Shown piece after piece: positions 1-13,388 of a stretch of 64,000 nucleotides of DNA. This DNA is from Isoetes taiwanensis (taxonomy: Eukaryota; Streptophyta; Lycopodiopsida; Isoetales; Isoetaceae): the NCBI GenBank assembly GCA_021234155.1, contig JAJEKV010000105.1, forward strand, positions 2,482,968 through 2,546,967, read 5' to 3'. Made by a program: the position numbers and the translations under genes. The notes under the pieces are model-generated. The model did no database searches. It was not told where the DNA came from and saw only the letters and a program-made list of their open reading frames with translations. Each line of letters starts with the position of its first letter. Position 1 is the first letter of the stretch.

Positions 1-1300
1 GAATGATCCCACCCAAGAAAGACATGATCATTTTAAATCAGAATGACAATCACTATAAAGATTTGACTCCTGAAACATCATCCCAGAACACAGCCATCTA
101 ACAGTGGATCTTGTCTTTGGGCACCTTGAATCGGGCACGTGAAAATCGGAATGCAAATAATGGAATGGAAGGAAGCCTATAGTGACCAAACGTGGAGACA
201 TTTAGCCCAGCAACACAGGAAAAGAACTAAATCGGAAGGAACAATGGAAACTTTGGAAATCAGGAAGGAATGGAAGCCCCTGAATCAGGAATCATGGATA
301 TAGGAATGGAGACCATCAAGAGGAAGAATCGAATGGAATCCCGACAAACAATTACACAAAGGAATCCCCATAGTCAAATGTGGAATCCCACATAGCTATC
401 CCCAAGGAAATACAATCATCTTAACACTGGACTAAACACATACATTACAATATACTCACATTTCTCAAGGAAGACACAATGAAGAAATCCAAAGATGGAA
501 TCCGAACATAGCCGAAACAACACACCGTGAATGATTCAAATGATCCCCAGAATCCCGGAACCACTGAAGGCCCAGCGTGCATTGTGAGTACAAATAGAAG
601 GGATTGCTGCCCATGGCTCCCAGACTTTGGCAGCAGCTATAGGCAAACCCAGGATGACAAAGCCGCAGCGACCAGCATTATGCGCCAAGGACCCATATGT
701 CCCTCTGCCGCCAGCGCTGGCTAGGGAACGTGATGATTTATCAGCCACTCAAAGAGCCATCCGATGTGCAGCAAGCAGGCCGGCAAAAAATGGGCTCAAT
801 CAAGAAAACAAATCCCAGAGGAAGGAATCAATCGAAGCCGAATGGGTCCTAGAGGAAAGGAAAAATTATGGATCATGTGTCCCTTCAAGCTACCTCCAAA
901 GGCTATTAGTGGAATGCATGATTTGACCCTCACTTACCACCAAAGAGTGATCCTGGACAACAGAGCAAGGCTTAAAAATGGGCCCACCAAAGGTGAACAC
1001 CAAACCCAAAGAGAAGGAATCACCTGAAAGCCAATGGATCTCAGATGGAAAATATGGTGCAAGGGTCACTGTGGATCCCACCACCTAAACATCACATCCA
1101 TCAAATTTCAAACGATAATGTGTCACAGGTGCCTCATCATCAATGATGGTCCCATTTAACCCTAATCGAACCCTAATCGAGATAGCCCAAGATCAAATCC
1201 TCACAACCATTAAAACGAAATGATCAAATCCTCACCCCTTTGAACTTAGGGGTCATCCAAACACTTCACGCAATAACACATATAACATAAGAAACAACAT
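1..1300. other. Left-flank sequence without a recognisable gene
   Basis: No convincing coding region is visible. The first ~500 bases are purine-rich, with recurring GGAATGGA and GGAATC words that suggest an old repeat. A short direct repeat, GATCAAATCCTCAC, occurs near 1,192 and 1,220, and two AACCCTAATCG words lie near 1,160. CTG and CAG words look normal here (for example around 640-720), unlike the PPR array that begins near 1,300. Short open frames on both strands overlap each other and show no family motif. Confidence 0.5.
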
Positions 1301-1474
1301 TTCATAATATAAGGATGGATTGAACCTGCCTCACCACAGAGGACCACACCCCTTTAACCTCCAAGAGACAGTATCATCTCCGAAACAGGACACCCAGGAC
1401 TATAGATCCTCATAAGATAGATTGCCTGAGACCGATCATCCTCCCGACATAAATCCTTCCAGATAATCGGCCAT
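1300..1474 (-). pseudogene. PPR unit 1: 5' end only, truncated
   Basis: This is the N-terminal end of a PPR unit. The sequence from about 1,300 matches the start region of later units: the words for the initiator segment (RC of GGCCATACCAATGG at ~1,470), the CCGACATAAAT block and the region encoding the ESCIK-like segment. Similarity stops near 1,300, so the rest of the gene is missing. The left end of the array is therefore a truncation boundary, not the end of a gene. The presumed start codon is the reverse-complement ATG at 1,472-1,474. Confidence 0.7.
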
Positions 1475-1796
1475 ACCAATGGCTATGAATTGGCTAGATC
1501 CTAGAATCCAACAACAAATGTTGAACATGAAGGATGGCTTTCACATTTGAAACCGAAAATTCTAATGACCAACTCCATATCCCTGGATGTATTCAAACCA
1601 CAAATCCAATAATCTCTTCATGTATGACCTGAGCCCTCATAAAGGGTGAACAATCTCCCCATTCCTCCTCAAGCTGCTGACCACTGCAGCCCTCCCCACT
1701 CATCCTAGAAAGTGGTTATCTCTAGAGGCCCTAACATAAAAAAGGAATGCTGATGGGTGTTTCCAGCCGGATTTAGGAGTGTAGGAATCAATCGTT

Positions 1797-3600
1797 TTAT
1801 TTATTTATTTTACCGTGGATCGATCTAGCAATGTTCTATGTGTTGTTGGAAGTCTTCTATAAGACTAAATAAGCAAAAGACCCCAAGACCCAATCAGATT
1901 TGCCCCATTGTTTGAGCATGTCTCACCATCCAAACATCCCAAGACTCACCAAGAAGAATCAACCAGCATACGTAATGGTGCACATTGGGGCCATGCATTG
2001 GTCTTCACTCTATGGATTCCAAACACAGAGCTCCCCATTTTCCCAACCCCAAGATGATCAGACACAAGAAGAATTTTACTCATGGGTGACAAAGATCCCA
2101 TTTTAACCCCTTCATCAGATATCCCTCACCATCTAAGAATCCGCCACATTGTGCAAAACCCTGAATCACAGAATCCCCATGAAACCATCAAGCAAGATCT
2201 GGGAAGCCCAACAAACACCCTTGCATGCTCCATCAAACCCACATTCCAGCATACATACAACAATGACCCAGTGGCACATATCTGATCCACCAGTGATAAT
2301 TTGACCATGCACCAACCCCCGGATTAAAGCCCTCAGATTGGCAATGTAAACCCTTCTAGGATGCCTAAAAAGGGTAACTTATTCAGTTTTGCAACCATCT
2401 TGACACATCTCCTCAAAAACTCTAGTGCAAGGAGACCCTCTATCCGAACCGGAGCATGGGCGCAGCAATCATCATAGTCCAATATATATCGATCCCGACT
2501 TCGCAATGCCTCAAAAACATTGCGGTGGAGCTTCCCCATAGCAATACTTACACTTAGCATACATTTCAATGAGGCCGCCTCCAAGAACAAAGAGATCACA
2601 TATAAGTCCACTATTGGTCATCTGCTCATGGATCAGCCTCTTACCTGGGTTAGGGATCCAATCTCACTACATGCTATCAGATGCTTGAAAAATGTCACTT
2701 CGCGGGTGCAATACCTACATATTGCATTTCTTCAAAAGTTTTAGGGCTTTTAGATATTATCTCCATGATGTGCATATGTTGCAATTCATGATATTCCACA
2801 TTATAGCATCCTCGCGCGACGGTTAAATAATTCTATTGCCTCATCCATGCACCCACATTTTCCATATACATACCAACAAGAACATCATTATGTATCATAA
2901 CATCGTGAACTCTAAACCAACCAACACCGCTATGGACTAGCTCGCCTCGTGTACAAAACACACAATGTTGCATGCTCTTATGATAATTTAAAATGTGATT
3001 TTGTCTGGCATTATACCTCCAGCTGCATTCGATATACGTGTTTATCGCGAAAGCCATGCCCATACCGGACATATGCATCAATCATTGAACTCATGAAATG
3101 ACTTTGAGAGTTCTAAATTTTCAAACACGCTGTGTGCTTCTTCCAAATACCACATTTGGCATACATGTAAAACCGTGGAGCTCCAACAGCAACATCCAAA
3201 TATTCGTCATTTCCAACACCGAAGATACAGTTTTATGGTTTAAGCCAACAACCTGCTCACTTTCTCCTAAATTTATCAAGCAGATATTAACGTAATTCCA
3301 TGTAAATACTTGAATCCTAATGTTATTGTATCACCTGCTTTGCCTCCAAAGAAACTTCCAAGATAATTTAAAAGGATTCGGATGAGAACATTGTTCGTGG
3401 CTGCAACACAAGCAATACCACTATACAACATAAGATTGAACTCGCTCTACTAATGAGGCATCAATTCTTTAATGCAGTTTCCAAGAGATAAAAGATGCCA
3501 TTCTGAAACAGAGATACCATTGTATCATAGATTCTCGCGGCAAGATAGATTGTTTATATCCGACGCCCTCCTCACAAATCTTCCGTGAGATACCGGCCAT
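1797..3600 (-). pseudogene. PPR unit 2 (PLS-type), frame-disrupted, short class
   Basis: This is a near full-length PPR unit. It runs from the presumed ATG (RC of CCGGCCAT at 3,598-3,600) down to the terminal segment near 1,797. Readable pieces include GMAFAINTYIE and NDVLVGMY (2,833-3,081) and LEAASLKCMLSV (2,333-2,611); they fall in different frames because of small indels. The unit lacks the ~90 nt block found in most others: CCAAAT joins ATTCGTCATT directly near 3,200. It probably encoded an organelle RNA-binding protein, as PLS-type PPR proteins generally do. Frame breaks may be assembly error. Confidence 0.82.
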
Positions 3601-3895
3601 ACTAATGGCTATGACCATGATTCAACTAACAACAATGCTAACATGAAGGAAGTACGTGATTTGTTCCGGAAACGCATTGATCTAACCTATATCCCTGATG
3701 TATTTCAAAAACCAACTAATAATCTCTTCATGTATGACCTCGAGCTCCCTCATAAGGTGAACAATCCTCCTCATTCCTCTCAAGCTTGGACTAATTGCAG
3801 CCCCACTCATCCGAAAGTGGTTATCTCGAGGCCCTAACATAAAAAGAATGTTGATGGGTAATGTAGTTGGATTTAGGGAGGTAGGAATTAACGCT
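3601..3895 (-). promoter_or_regulatory. Conserved inter-unit spacer (example)
   Basis: Between one unit's presumed ATG and the next unit's stop lies a ~300 bp spacer that recurs through the array. Other copies are near 5,752-6,059, 7,981-8,300, 16,082-16,378, 24,381-24,681, 26,367-26,673, 28,457-28,758, 30,559-30,867, 32,770-33,068, 39,705-39,995, 41,665-41,956, 43,849-44,158, 45,989-46,298 and 56,606-56,790. Constant words on the plus strand are CCCTCATAAAGGGTGAACAA, CGAGGCCCTAACATAAAAA and GGAATGTTGATGGGTAATGT. It is as well conserved as the coding part, so it may hold the 3' end of one gene and the promoter/5' UTR of the next. No specific promoter element was proven. Confidence 0.5.
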
Positions 3896-5751
3896 TCATT
3901 TATTTATTTTGTCGCGGATCGATCTAGCAATGCTCTATGTTTTGTTGGAAGTCTTTCATATAAGACCTGAAATAAGCAAAGACCTGCACCCAATTGCATT
4001 TGGTTCTATTGTTTGGAGCATGTCTTCGCCTCATTCAAACATCTCAGACTCTGGCCAAGAAGATCAACTGCATATACGGTACATTGGGGCCATGCATTGG
4101 TCTTCACTTTTGGATTCAAAATACAAGAGCCTTCATTTTCCAAAACGTAACCCCGCCTGGACCAGATACAAGAAGAATTTTACTATGGGTGACAGATCTC
4201 CGCCTTTAACTCCTTTCGCTACAGACATATCCTCAAGGCATTTTCCAGCCTATCTCGAGAATTCGCCATATTGTGCAAAACCTCGCAATCATTGCACCTC
4301 ATGAACTATTTAAGATTTGAAGCCTAACAAATACCTTTTGTATGCTTCCCCATCAAACTCACATTTGGCATAATACATATGCTTCAACAAGCGCACTCAA
4401 AGTACAGCCATATCCTCGATCTAAAATTGACTAGTGATAATTTGTTCATGTACCAACCTTCCCCGATTAAAGCTCCCGTGATTGGCACAACCTTCGAGAT
4501 GCCTAAAAGGGTAACTTTATCTAGTTTTGCACCATCTTGACACATCTCCCTCAAAACTTCTAGTGCAGAAGGAGATCCTATCCAAATTGATCATATGGAT
4601 AGTCCAACATACCGTGATCCCGACTTCTCGCAATGCCTCAAAAAATATCATGGAGCTTCCCTTACGACTACCACACTTTAAGATACATTTCCCAATGAGG
4701 CCGCTTCAAAGAACAAGATCACATATAAGTCCACTATTGGTCATCCGCTTCATGGATCAGCTCTACCTTGGGTTAGGGATCCAATCTCTCACTCAAGCAT
4801 GCTATCGATGTTTGAAAAATGTCACTTCCTCGTGGTGCAATACCTACATATTGCATTTCTTCAAAAGTTTTAGGGCTGAGATATTATCCCCATGATGTGC
4901 ATATGTCAGTGACCATGATATCCACATTATGGCGATTTGTTAAATAATTCTATTGCCTCATCCATGCACCCACATTTTCCATTCATACTCAACAAGAACA
5001 TTAGTATCATAACACCTAACTTAAACCATCTTGAACAATCTCCTGCTTTTCATGGACTAGCTCACTCGGGTGTACAAACACACAATGTTGCATGCTCTTA
5101 TGATACCGAAAAAAATGTGGATTTTGTCCTGCATTATACCCTCCGTACCGCAGACTCGATATACGTGTTTATCGCGAAAGCCATGCCCATACCGACATAT
5201 GCATCAATCATCAACTCCATGAAATGACTTTGAGAGTTCCTAAATTTTCAAACATCGCTAGGTAAGCTTCTTCCAACAAGCCCATACTTGGCATACATGT
5301 AAACCGTGGAGTTTCCAACAAAGAAGATCCAAATATATTCATTATCTAACACTGAAGATACTTTATGGTTTAAGTCAACAACCGGTTCTTAATTTCTCCT
5401 AAATTTGCATTGGCGATATTATCAATTCCATGTGTAAATATCAACCCAATGTTGCTAAAAATACCTGGATTTTGCCTCCCAAAGAAACTTCCAAGATACC
5501 TAAAACAAGATCGATGAGAATATTGTCTGTATCGCAATGTATAAATACCACTATACAACATAAGGATTGAGCCTCGCTTTACCACGTGAGGCATCAATTT
5601 CTTTTAATGCAGCCTTTCCAAGAGGCAGATGCGGGCCATTCCCCGAAACAGATACCATTGTGGATCATAGATTCTCATGGCATAGATTGCTTCATCTCGA
5701 TCATCCTCTCCTGACATAAATCATTATAATGTAATTTTACAGAATTGTCAT
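3896..5751 (-). pseudogene. PPR unit 3 (PLS-type), frame-disrupted, short class
   Basis: The stop (RC of TCA) is at 3,896-3,898, in the conserved context that encodes KINK then TGA. The presumed ATG is at 5,749-5,751. The piece at 5,370-5,597 reads SILMLYSGIY, RYLGSFFG and ANANLGE, which match the N-terminal third of the better preserved unit 17. Like unit 2 it lacks the ~90 nt block: CCAAAT joins ATATTCATTA near 5,335. Multiple small indels break the frame. Confidence 0.82.
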
Positions 5752-6059
5752 ACTTAATGGCTACTTAATTGGCGATTCAACTACAACAAGAGTAACATGA
5801 AGGATGGCTTTCTCAAGATTTGAAACCCGAAAAATTCAGATTGACGTAACCTATATCTTGATGTATTTCAAAACCAAAGAACAATCTCCCTCATGTATGA
5901 CCTCGAGCTCCCTCATAAAGGGTGAACAATCTCCCCATTCCTCTCAAGCTTGGACTAATGTGTGCCTCACTCATCCGAAAGTGGTTATTCGAGGCCCCTA
6001 ACATAAAAAAGGAATGTTGATGGTAATGTAGTTGGATTTAGGAGGTAGAATTAATCGCT

Positions 6060-7980
6060 TCATTTATTTTATTTTGTCGCGGATCGACATCTATAATGTT
6101 CTATGCATTGAAAGTCTTTCATAAGACTGAAATAAGCAAAGACCTCCACCCAATCGTGATTTTTGGTTCTATTGTTCGGGAGCACGCCTCTTCTATCTAA
6201 ACATCCTTATTCGCCAAGAAGATCAACTGCATATGTAATGGTACACATTGGGGCCACGCATTGGTCTTCACTTTATGGATTCAAAAATACATGTAGCCTT
6301 CATTTTCCAACCCTCGCATGATCGCAGATGCAAGAAGAATTTTACTATGGATGACAAAGATCCGGGCCTTTAACTCCTTTCATGATATCCCCAAGGCATT
6401 TTCCAGCTTATCCGAGAATTGCCACATCTCAAGAAAACCCTCGCGAATCATTGCAATCCCATGAAACTATTATTGCTAAGATTTGGCGTGCTCTTAACAA
6501 TACCTCGTATGCTTCCCATCAAACTTCCACATTTGGCATACATAATAACAAGCGCGACTTCCCGCTATATCTCGATTCAAATTGACGAGTGATAATCTAT
6601 TCATGTACCAACTTTCCCCGATTAAAAGCTCCTCGCATTGCACAACCTTTGAGATGCTCAGCGTAACTTTATCCGCTTTGCACCATCTTGACACATCTCC
6701 TCAAAACTTCTAGTGCAAGTGGAGACTTCGCTCCAACCGAAACATATGCCGCAATCATCATAGTCCAAGATACCGTGATCCCGATTCTACAATGGCTCAA
6801 AAACTATGTGAGCTTCCAATGGCTACTCACACTTAGCATACATTTCAATGAGGCCGCCTCCAAGAACAACACCACATATAAGTCCACTATTGGTCATCAA
6901 GCCATGGATCAAATTTCTACCTTTGGTTAGGGCTCCAATCTCACTACATGCCATCGATGCTTGAAAATGCTTCCTCGTAGTAATACCTACATACTGTGAT
7001 TTCTTCAAAAGTTTTAGGGCAGTAGACATTATCCCTCATGCCGCATATGCTGTGACTATGATATCCCACATCATAGCATCATCCTCAAGTAGCGCATTTG
7101 TTAAATAATTTTATTGCCTTTATCCATGCACCCACATTTTCCATATATACTAACAAGAACATTATTTATCATAACATCGAAGCTCTAAACCAAACAACAA
7201 TCTAGCCATGGACTAGCCCCGCCCCTCACCGTATTAATAAAAATACAATGTTGCATGCTCTTAAGGATATCGGGGTAAAAATGGATTTTACCCGCATTAT
7301 ACCCTCCACCGTATTCTCCTGAGCATACGTTTATCAGAAAGCCATGCCCTTGCCGACATATGCATCAATCATTGAACTCCATGAAATACATATCGAGAGT
7401 TCCCAAATTTTCAAACACGTACTGTAGCTTCTTCCAAATAGCCCACATTTAAGTATATATGTAAACTGTGTGGAGTTTCCAACAAAGAACATCCAACTGC
7501 CACTATTGGTTTAATGACCAGCGTATTAGCCTCCCTCTTGACAACAAATGAGACAAAGAAAGCACTATAAATATATTCATTACTCCAACACCGAAGATAC
7601 AGCTTTATGGTTTAAGCCAAGGATCTGCTCCACTTTCTCCTAAATTTGCATTGGCAGATATTATCAATCTCTTGTGTAAATACTTGAATCCTAATGTTAC
7701 AAAATAATTCGCTTTGCCTCCGAAACTTCTAAGATAATTTAAAAAGACTCGGATGAGAACATTGTTCTGTATCGCATCACGCTAAATACCACTCATACAA
7801 CATAAGTGATTGAACTCGCTCTACCACAGAGGCATCAATTCTTTTAATGCAGTTTTCCAAGAGGCAAGTGGCCATTCCCGGAACCGTAGATACCATATAT
7901 TGTGGATCATGACTTCACAAGATAGATTGTTTCATCTCATCGTCCTCTCCCACATAAATCTTCCTGTGAGATACCGCCAT
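6060..7980 (-). pseudogene. PPR unit 4 (PLS-type), frame-disrupted, long class
   Basis: The conserved TGA stop is at 6,060-6,062 and the presumed ATG at 7,978-7,980. Readable pieces are LSLVNLNRDIAGS (6,494-6,694) and SALKLLKKSQYVGIT (6,823-7,029), which correspond to the RLVHEQLSLVNLNRD and LFEEMQYVGIT stretches of the family. It carries the ~90 nt block near 7,490-7,570 that defines the long class. No single frame spans the unit. Confidence 0.82.
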
Positions 7981-8300
7981 ACTAATGGCTATGAATTGGC
8001 CATATCTCGTAACTCAACAACAAAGAATATGAAGGATGGCTGATTTGAAACCTGAAAATTCTCGTGATTGATGTAACCTTATATCCCTCGATGTATTCTC
8101 AAAACCAACTAACAATCTCCCCTCATGTATGACCCGAGCCCCTCATAAAGGGTGAACAATCTCCCTCATTCCTCCTCAAGCTTGGACTAATTGGTACCCC
8201 ACTCATTCGAGGTTGCCCCAACCTCTTTAACATAAAAAAGAATGTTGGATGGGCAATGTAGTTGATTTAGGAACGAGAATGAGAATGATTTTTTATCATT

Positions 8301-9826
8301 TCATTTATTTATTTTGTCATGGATCGATCTAGCAATGTTCTATATTTTGTTGGAAGTCTTTCATAAGACCTGAAATACAAAGACCCCCACCCAATCGTAA
8401 GATTTAGCCCCATTGTTTGGAGCATGTCTTCTCAGCCATTCAAACATCTCCGCACTACCAAGAAGATCAACTGCATATGTAATGGTATTACCGGGGGCCA
8501 TGCATCGGGTTCTCACTTATAGATTCAACCACGGTAGCCTCTATTTTTCAACCTTATATGATCAGATGCAGAAGAATTTACTATGGATGACAGATCCGCC
8601 TTTTAACTCCTTTCGCTGCATACCCGCGCATTTTCCTCCTACTTATCCGAGAATTACACATCGCAAAACCTCGCACTTGGCTGTACCCCATGAAACTACG
8701 CTAAGATTTCCATGTACCTAACAAATACCTTGCATGCTCTTAATCAAACCTACATTTGGTATACATGTCAACAAGCCGCGACTCAAAGGGCTATATCTAA
8801 TCTCGTTCTAATTTAGTGATAATATGTTCATGTACCAACCTTTCCCCGGATTAAAGCTCTGTACTGGCAATAACCTTCTCAGATGCCTAGAAGGGTAACT
8901 TTATCCTGCTTTCAGACCATCTTTGACATCCTCAAAAACCTCAGTGCGGAGACTCCCTGCTCAAACCGAAGGGAGGCAAAGAATCATCATAGTCCAATAT
9001 ACCGTGACCCGATTCTCAGAATTAAAACTATGTGAGCTTCCAAATACACTTAAAGATACATTTCTATGAGGTCGCCTCTAAGAACAAAGATCACATACAA
9101 GTCCACTATTGGTCATCTCAAGCCATGGATCAGCCTACCTTGGGTTAGGGCTTCCAACTACCTCACATACCGACTTGAAATGTCACTTTGCATTTCTTCA
9201 AAAAGTTTTAGGGCGAGACATTATTATCCCCATGTTGTGACCATGATATCCCACATCATAGCATCCCCCTGCTATGCTACTACAAATAATTTTATCATTT
9301 CATCCATGCACCCACATTTTCCATATACATACCAACAAGAACATTACGTGATCATAACATCGAAATTTTAAACCAGCTCGAATAACTCGCCATGGACTAG
9401 CCTGCCTCACTGCATGTCACACAATGTTGCATGCTTCTATGATAATTAAAAATGTGATTTTGTCTCCGGCATTATACCCTTCACGTGATTCTAATCCAAA
9501 TCAAGCCACTATTGGTTTTAAATGACCATGTATTAGCCTCTCCCTCTTTGGATACCGGGCTGAGATGACATGCTTTGGGTGTTACTATAAATATTCATTA
9601 CTATCTAACACCGAAGATAAAATTTATGGTTTTAAGCTTCAAGACCTGCTCCACTTTCTTCCTAAATTTGCATCAAGTAGATATTAATTTAATTCCATGT
9701 GTAAATACTTGAACTTAATGTTACAAAATACCGATTTTACTCAAAGAAACTTCCAAGATACCTAAAAGACTTTATTGAGAACATTGTTCGTATCGCAATG
9801 TATAATACTCTAATTATACAACACTA
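8301..9826 (-). pseudogene. PPR unit 5, 3' part, interrupted by insertion
   Basis: This is the C-terminal ~80% of a unit, with its stop at 8,301-8,303. It stops matching the family at about 9,826, after TATACAACA in the word that normally reads TATACAACATAAGTGATTG. It resumes at about 15,898 with ATAAGTGGGATTGAAC. The ~90 nt block is present near 9,490-9,590. The insertion separates the segment encoding the first ~60 residues from the rest of the gene. Confidence 0.8.
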
Positions 9827-10445
9827 GTGTAATACCGAGTTTCACGTCGGGCATAAGTTGGGAACCCGCTTCAATGATAAAGCAGTATCGACACCTAGAC
9901 TCTGATGCATTATCCATTTTTCGTCTTAACTTGCTTTCCCATTCCTTCCTATTAGAGGCTTTTGCATTCATGTTTTGGGCCTAGGAATGTTTTGATGCAT
10001 TGACACAATTTCTTAATGTCTTCCATGTCACAGACGTTTAATATGTGCTCAAACAACGTATAATTAATGCATTGGAGGTGCTGCTAGATTGAGTCCGTGA
10101 CTTGCTTTGATGGGTTTCCATTTTATTCTCCCAAACCCTTTCTCTTCATTTTCCCTCTTCTTCTTTTCATATCTCCTCGATGAACTCACTTTGTTAGATC
10201 GATGCCCTCCTCGGAATCAATTCACTCCACCATAGGTTATGTTCTCCTCAAATCAATTCACTTCATGTTCCTCGATGTTGGATCTTGTTGAATCTATCAT
10301 CTTTCTAGTTTGCAGCTTCTATAATCTTATTTTTAGATCTACATATGTGGGCCATAAACATGTCCATGTTTCTATAACTTGTTTTAGGGAGCTAGATATA
10401 AAATATAAACATGTCTAGGGTTCCCTCGCTTAAAACCCATTGTGC

Positions 10446-10531
10446 TCAATGTGCATGGTGGCTTGGGGACTTATAAAACCAATAAGCAGTCAGGCTCACG
10501 GCATGGCTTGGGACTATAAAACCAATGTTTG
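10446..10531. repeat. Short direct repeat, ~56 bp period
   Basis: The word GGCTTGGGGACTTATAAAAC near 10,450 recurs near 10,506 as GGCTTGGGACTATAAAACC, followed in both cases by AAT. This is a two-copy tandem duplication in otherwise anonymous sequence. Confidence 0.55.
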
Positions 10532-13388
10532 AACAAACTCAAGTACATCCTGATTATGGTTCCATAATGGCACCAGCATCTCCACCTAATAGATGTCACA
10601 AACAACCACAACAAATACAATGATTCATAACCTAATTTATGCGACAATTTTGGTCCGCAGATTTTGAACCCATCAACTTTAACCGCTGACTCGCGAGCAT
10701 ACTCCGCTCGCGTTTTATAACAAAATTCACACTTTGAACAATGTTTAGTAATCTCGCGGTCGGCTGATGGTGTCAACAACTTGTAAGATTATATTATTTT
10801 TGAGCTTTGATCCTCCGCGAAAACAATGAAGGACTATCTAATCCGCGCTTATGGATTCCTCCTTAATGTCTCAATGGAATTACCGGTAAAGAAGAGATCA
10901 CCCGAGCAAAAGACAATGTTTTGTAATTAAAACTATATTGCACTTGTTTCTTTGTATTCAAACTATATTGGCATAGCCTTCGAAAGATCCCCGAGGGATT
11001 GATTACTTTATATGACCTCGAAGCGATAAAATATAAACTAAGTGAAGTTAGTATGGCAATCAACATAGACCTTAGTTAAGGCTTCGCTTATACATCCATA
11101 TTAAATGGAGCAAGATATTAATCCAATACGTATAGGGAAGGCTAAACCATACGTAATAATGAAGATATGCCAATCTGTAAATAAACTACTTACATATTGT
11201 TGCTATTCCATTATTTCCGCATGCTTTCAATATATTGTCGCTTATTCCATTAACATACTTCAATTAGCTCCTACGATGACATATGCTTCAATAAAGCTGA
11301 AAACCATCGCCTTTCGTAATGAAATTCTCGCTCGACGCTCAAAAGTTGAAAGAACGTAAAATCGAAGAATCGGCTGTGATATGGATATCCTCAAATAAAA
11401 TCGCACTCAAAAGATCAAAAAGATCCCCGCATGTATTTCTTGTGCAAACTCTATACATCTTTGACATTGTTTCAAGATGGTTCTCAATCGCATTAAAAAT
11501 CATATGCAAAATTTGACCAAATAAGCATAAGACAGACCAAACAAATAGAGCGATAATAAGAAACTTTAACTAAATATAATTTATATAACAAAGAGACATC
11601 AACTTCGACCTGTGACACCGTGGTGGCTCGATGGATGATAATCCTCTAAACTTCTTGATTTTATCAATTTTTTCATACCAGAGCGGGAATCTACCTCGTA
11701 TTTTGGTACCATCCGTGATATTTTGTCGCTTGCTCGATAAACGCCCCTCACAAAAGATCCATCCGATATGCAATCATTGTTGCCCCCGCCTACAACAAAG
11801 AACAAAAAGTCAATCTCTAAGCAAATAAATGTATAACTTTAATAAAGCGTGAAAATTTCATCTAATAATTTCATCAAAAGATGTCTTCCAATGATGGTGG
11901 CAATTCGTGTTACAGCCTTTTGTGTATATTTTAGAAAAGAATCCACCGGTCCATCTTTAACTCTTCTTTGGTAAGCCGGCGAGCCCTTAATTCTCCAATA
12001 CTGAGAATCAATATCGTGATGGTATATATTTGACATCGTGAAGCCGATTCATGAAATGTTCCGATCTGTTTCCAAACCGTGGCCGAGCGTGGCAAGGTCG
12101 CGATCTTCGTAATAAAATGCATTGATAAAATGGAAATTTTGAAACGAGGAATAAGAAATGCATAAAACTACCGATGTAGAGAAGGAAAAGTAGGGCAAAG
12201 GATGCATGCCGAAACTTCGAGATGGACTGCGGGTAATCATTCATGCCGCAGGAATTTGCCTAGCAAGATTGAGCCATGAACAACAAATTTGTGGCCACCT
12301 CTTAGATCCATACATGGCCTAAGGCCCTGAAGATAGGAAGATTTTTGAATTTTAGCATACCATCAGCAAAGAACCTCACACTGAACCATTGTATCATTGC
12401 TAAGATCTCAATGCATAGCCAACAAGTATCTAAAAGATCCGCGAACTCCGCTTAGCCTTAACCTGCCATCTTAAACTTAACCTTCCGCCTGCTGGAACGT
12501 TTCAACCTACCGCGAAAATAAGGTTTTAAATCTTCTATTACAATGAATGGTAAATAGATAGTATTTCTCAATGATAGTGCTTTACGCCATGGTCACTCAC
12601 ACCCTAAAAACGTTGTGTTGTGGCATCATCTCTTTCTACCATCTAAGTCTTTAATCCCGCATTTCAAAATTAGGGGCTGGTTCAAAGCATTTCCTGAAAC
12701 CCGGCCAGATTTCAGGAACAAAAGAATCAGCATAGAGGAGCCGCCTTTGTGCTTTTGATGCGTAAGCATCTTTGGTGCAGGTACGGGCACAGCCGGCTGG
12801 ATCCGGAATGCTTTGTGGAACTCGGTCAGATGTATTTTAACATCCGCTTCTATCCTGTGACCGTCACGGGCTTTTTGAATATAGTAGCTATGATTTTGTA
12901 AAATCCATGGATTTTGGCGTAATAGCGGTTTCCGGCCGTCACTGCATTCAGCTTTCTATGATTCTCGCTTCTTCTAACCGCCGGTGATGGTTCCCGGCTT
13001 CTTGCTTTTCCAATGCCGACATAGCCGTGGTCAGCTTCTTCCCTTCTTCTAATACCCATACATACCGGACCGGCTTTATTCTTCCGACGTCACTTTATAG
13101 CCTGGTTTCTTCCTCGCTTCTTCTTTCTTCTCATCGAGTGCTTTCAGCGTTCTCGGCAGAAGCATCGCCGCCTCGAATTCGGTGCCCTCACGAACCCTAG
13201 CCAAAACCCTAGGAATCTTTACGGTATCATCTCTTCCATTGATTTCCATCAACTACTGGCCGAAGTTTGGTTTTATGCATCGCATACACTAAAACTTTTA
13301 TCAGCGGACTCAGGCGGCGTTTCGGCCCCTCGACTACCGTTCTTTTTCTTTAGTTTCACACCCGTATTTACTACGCTTGACCTTAATC

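Noticed and set aside
527-1084. Several overlapping short frames on both strands in the first kilobase
   Set aside because: They overlap one another, contain no motif and lie in repeat-like purine-rich sequence.
1150-1190. Telomere-like AACCCTAA words
   Set aside because: Only two separated words, no tandem (CCCTAAA)n run. A similar isolated AACCCTAG word near 13,190 is also not an array.
3909-4304. Plus-strand open frames inside the PPR array (also at 4,527-4,895, 8,413-8,721, 22,689-23,087, 45,049-45,408 and others)
   Set aside because: They are antisense shadows of the minus-strand PPR units, occur at similar unit positions and show no protein family features.
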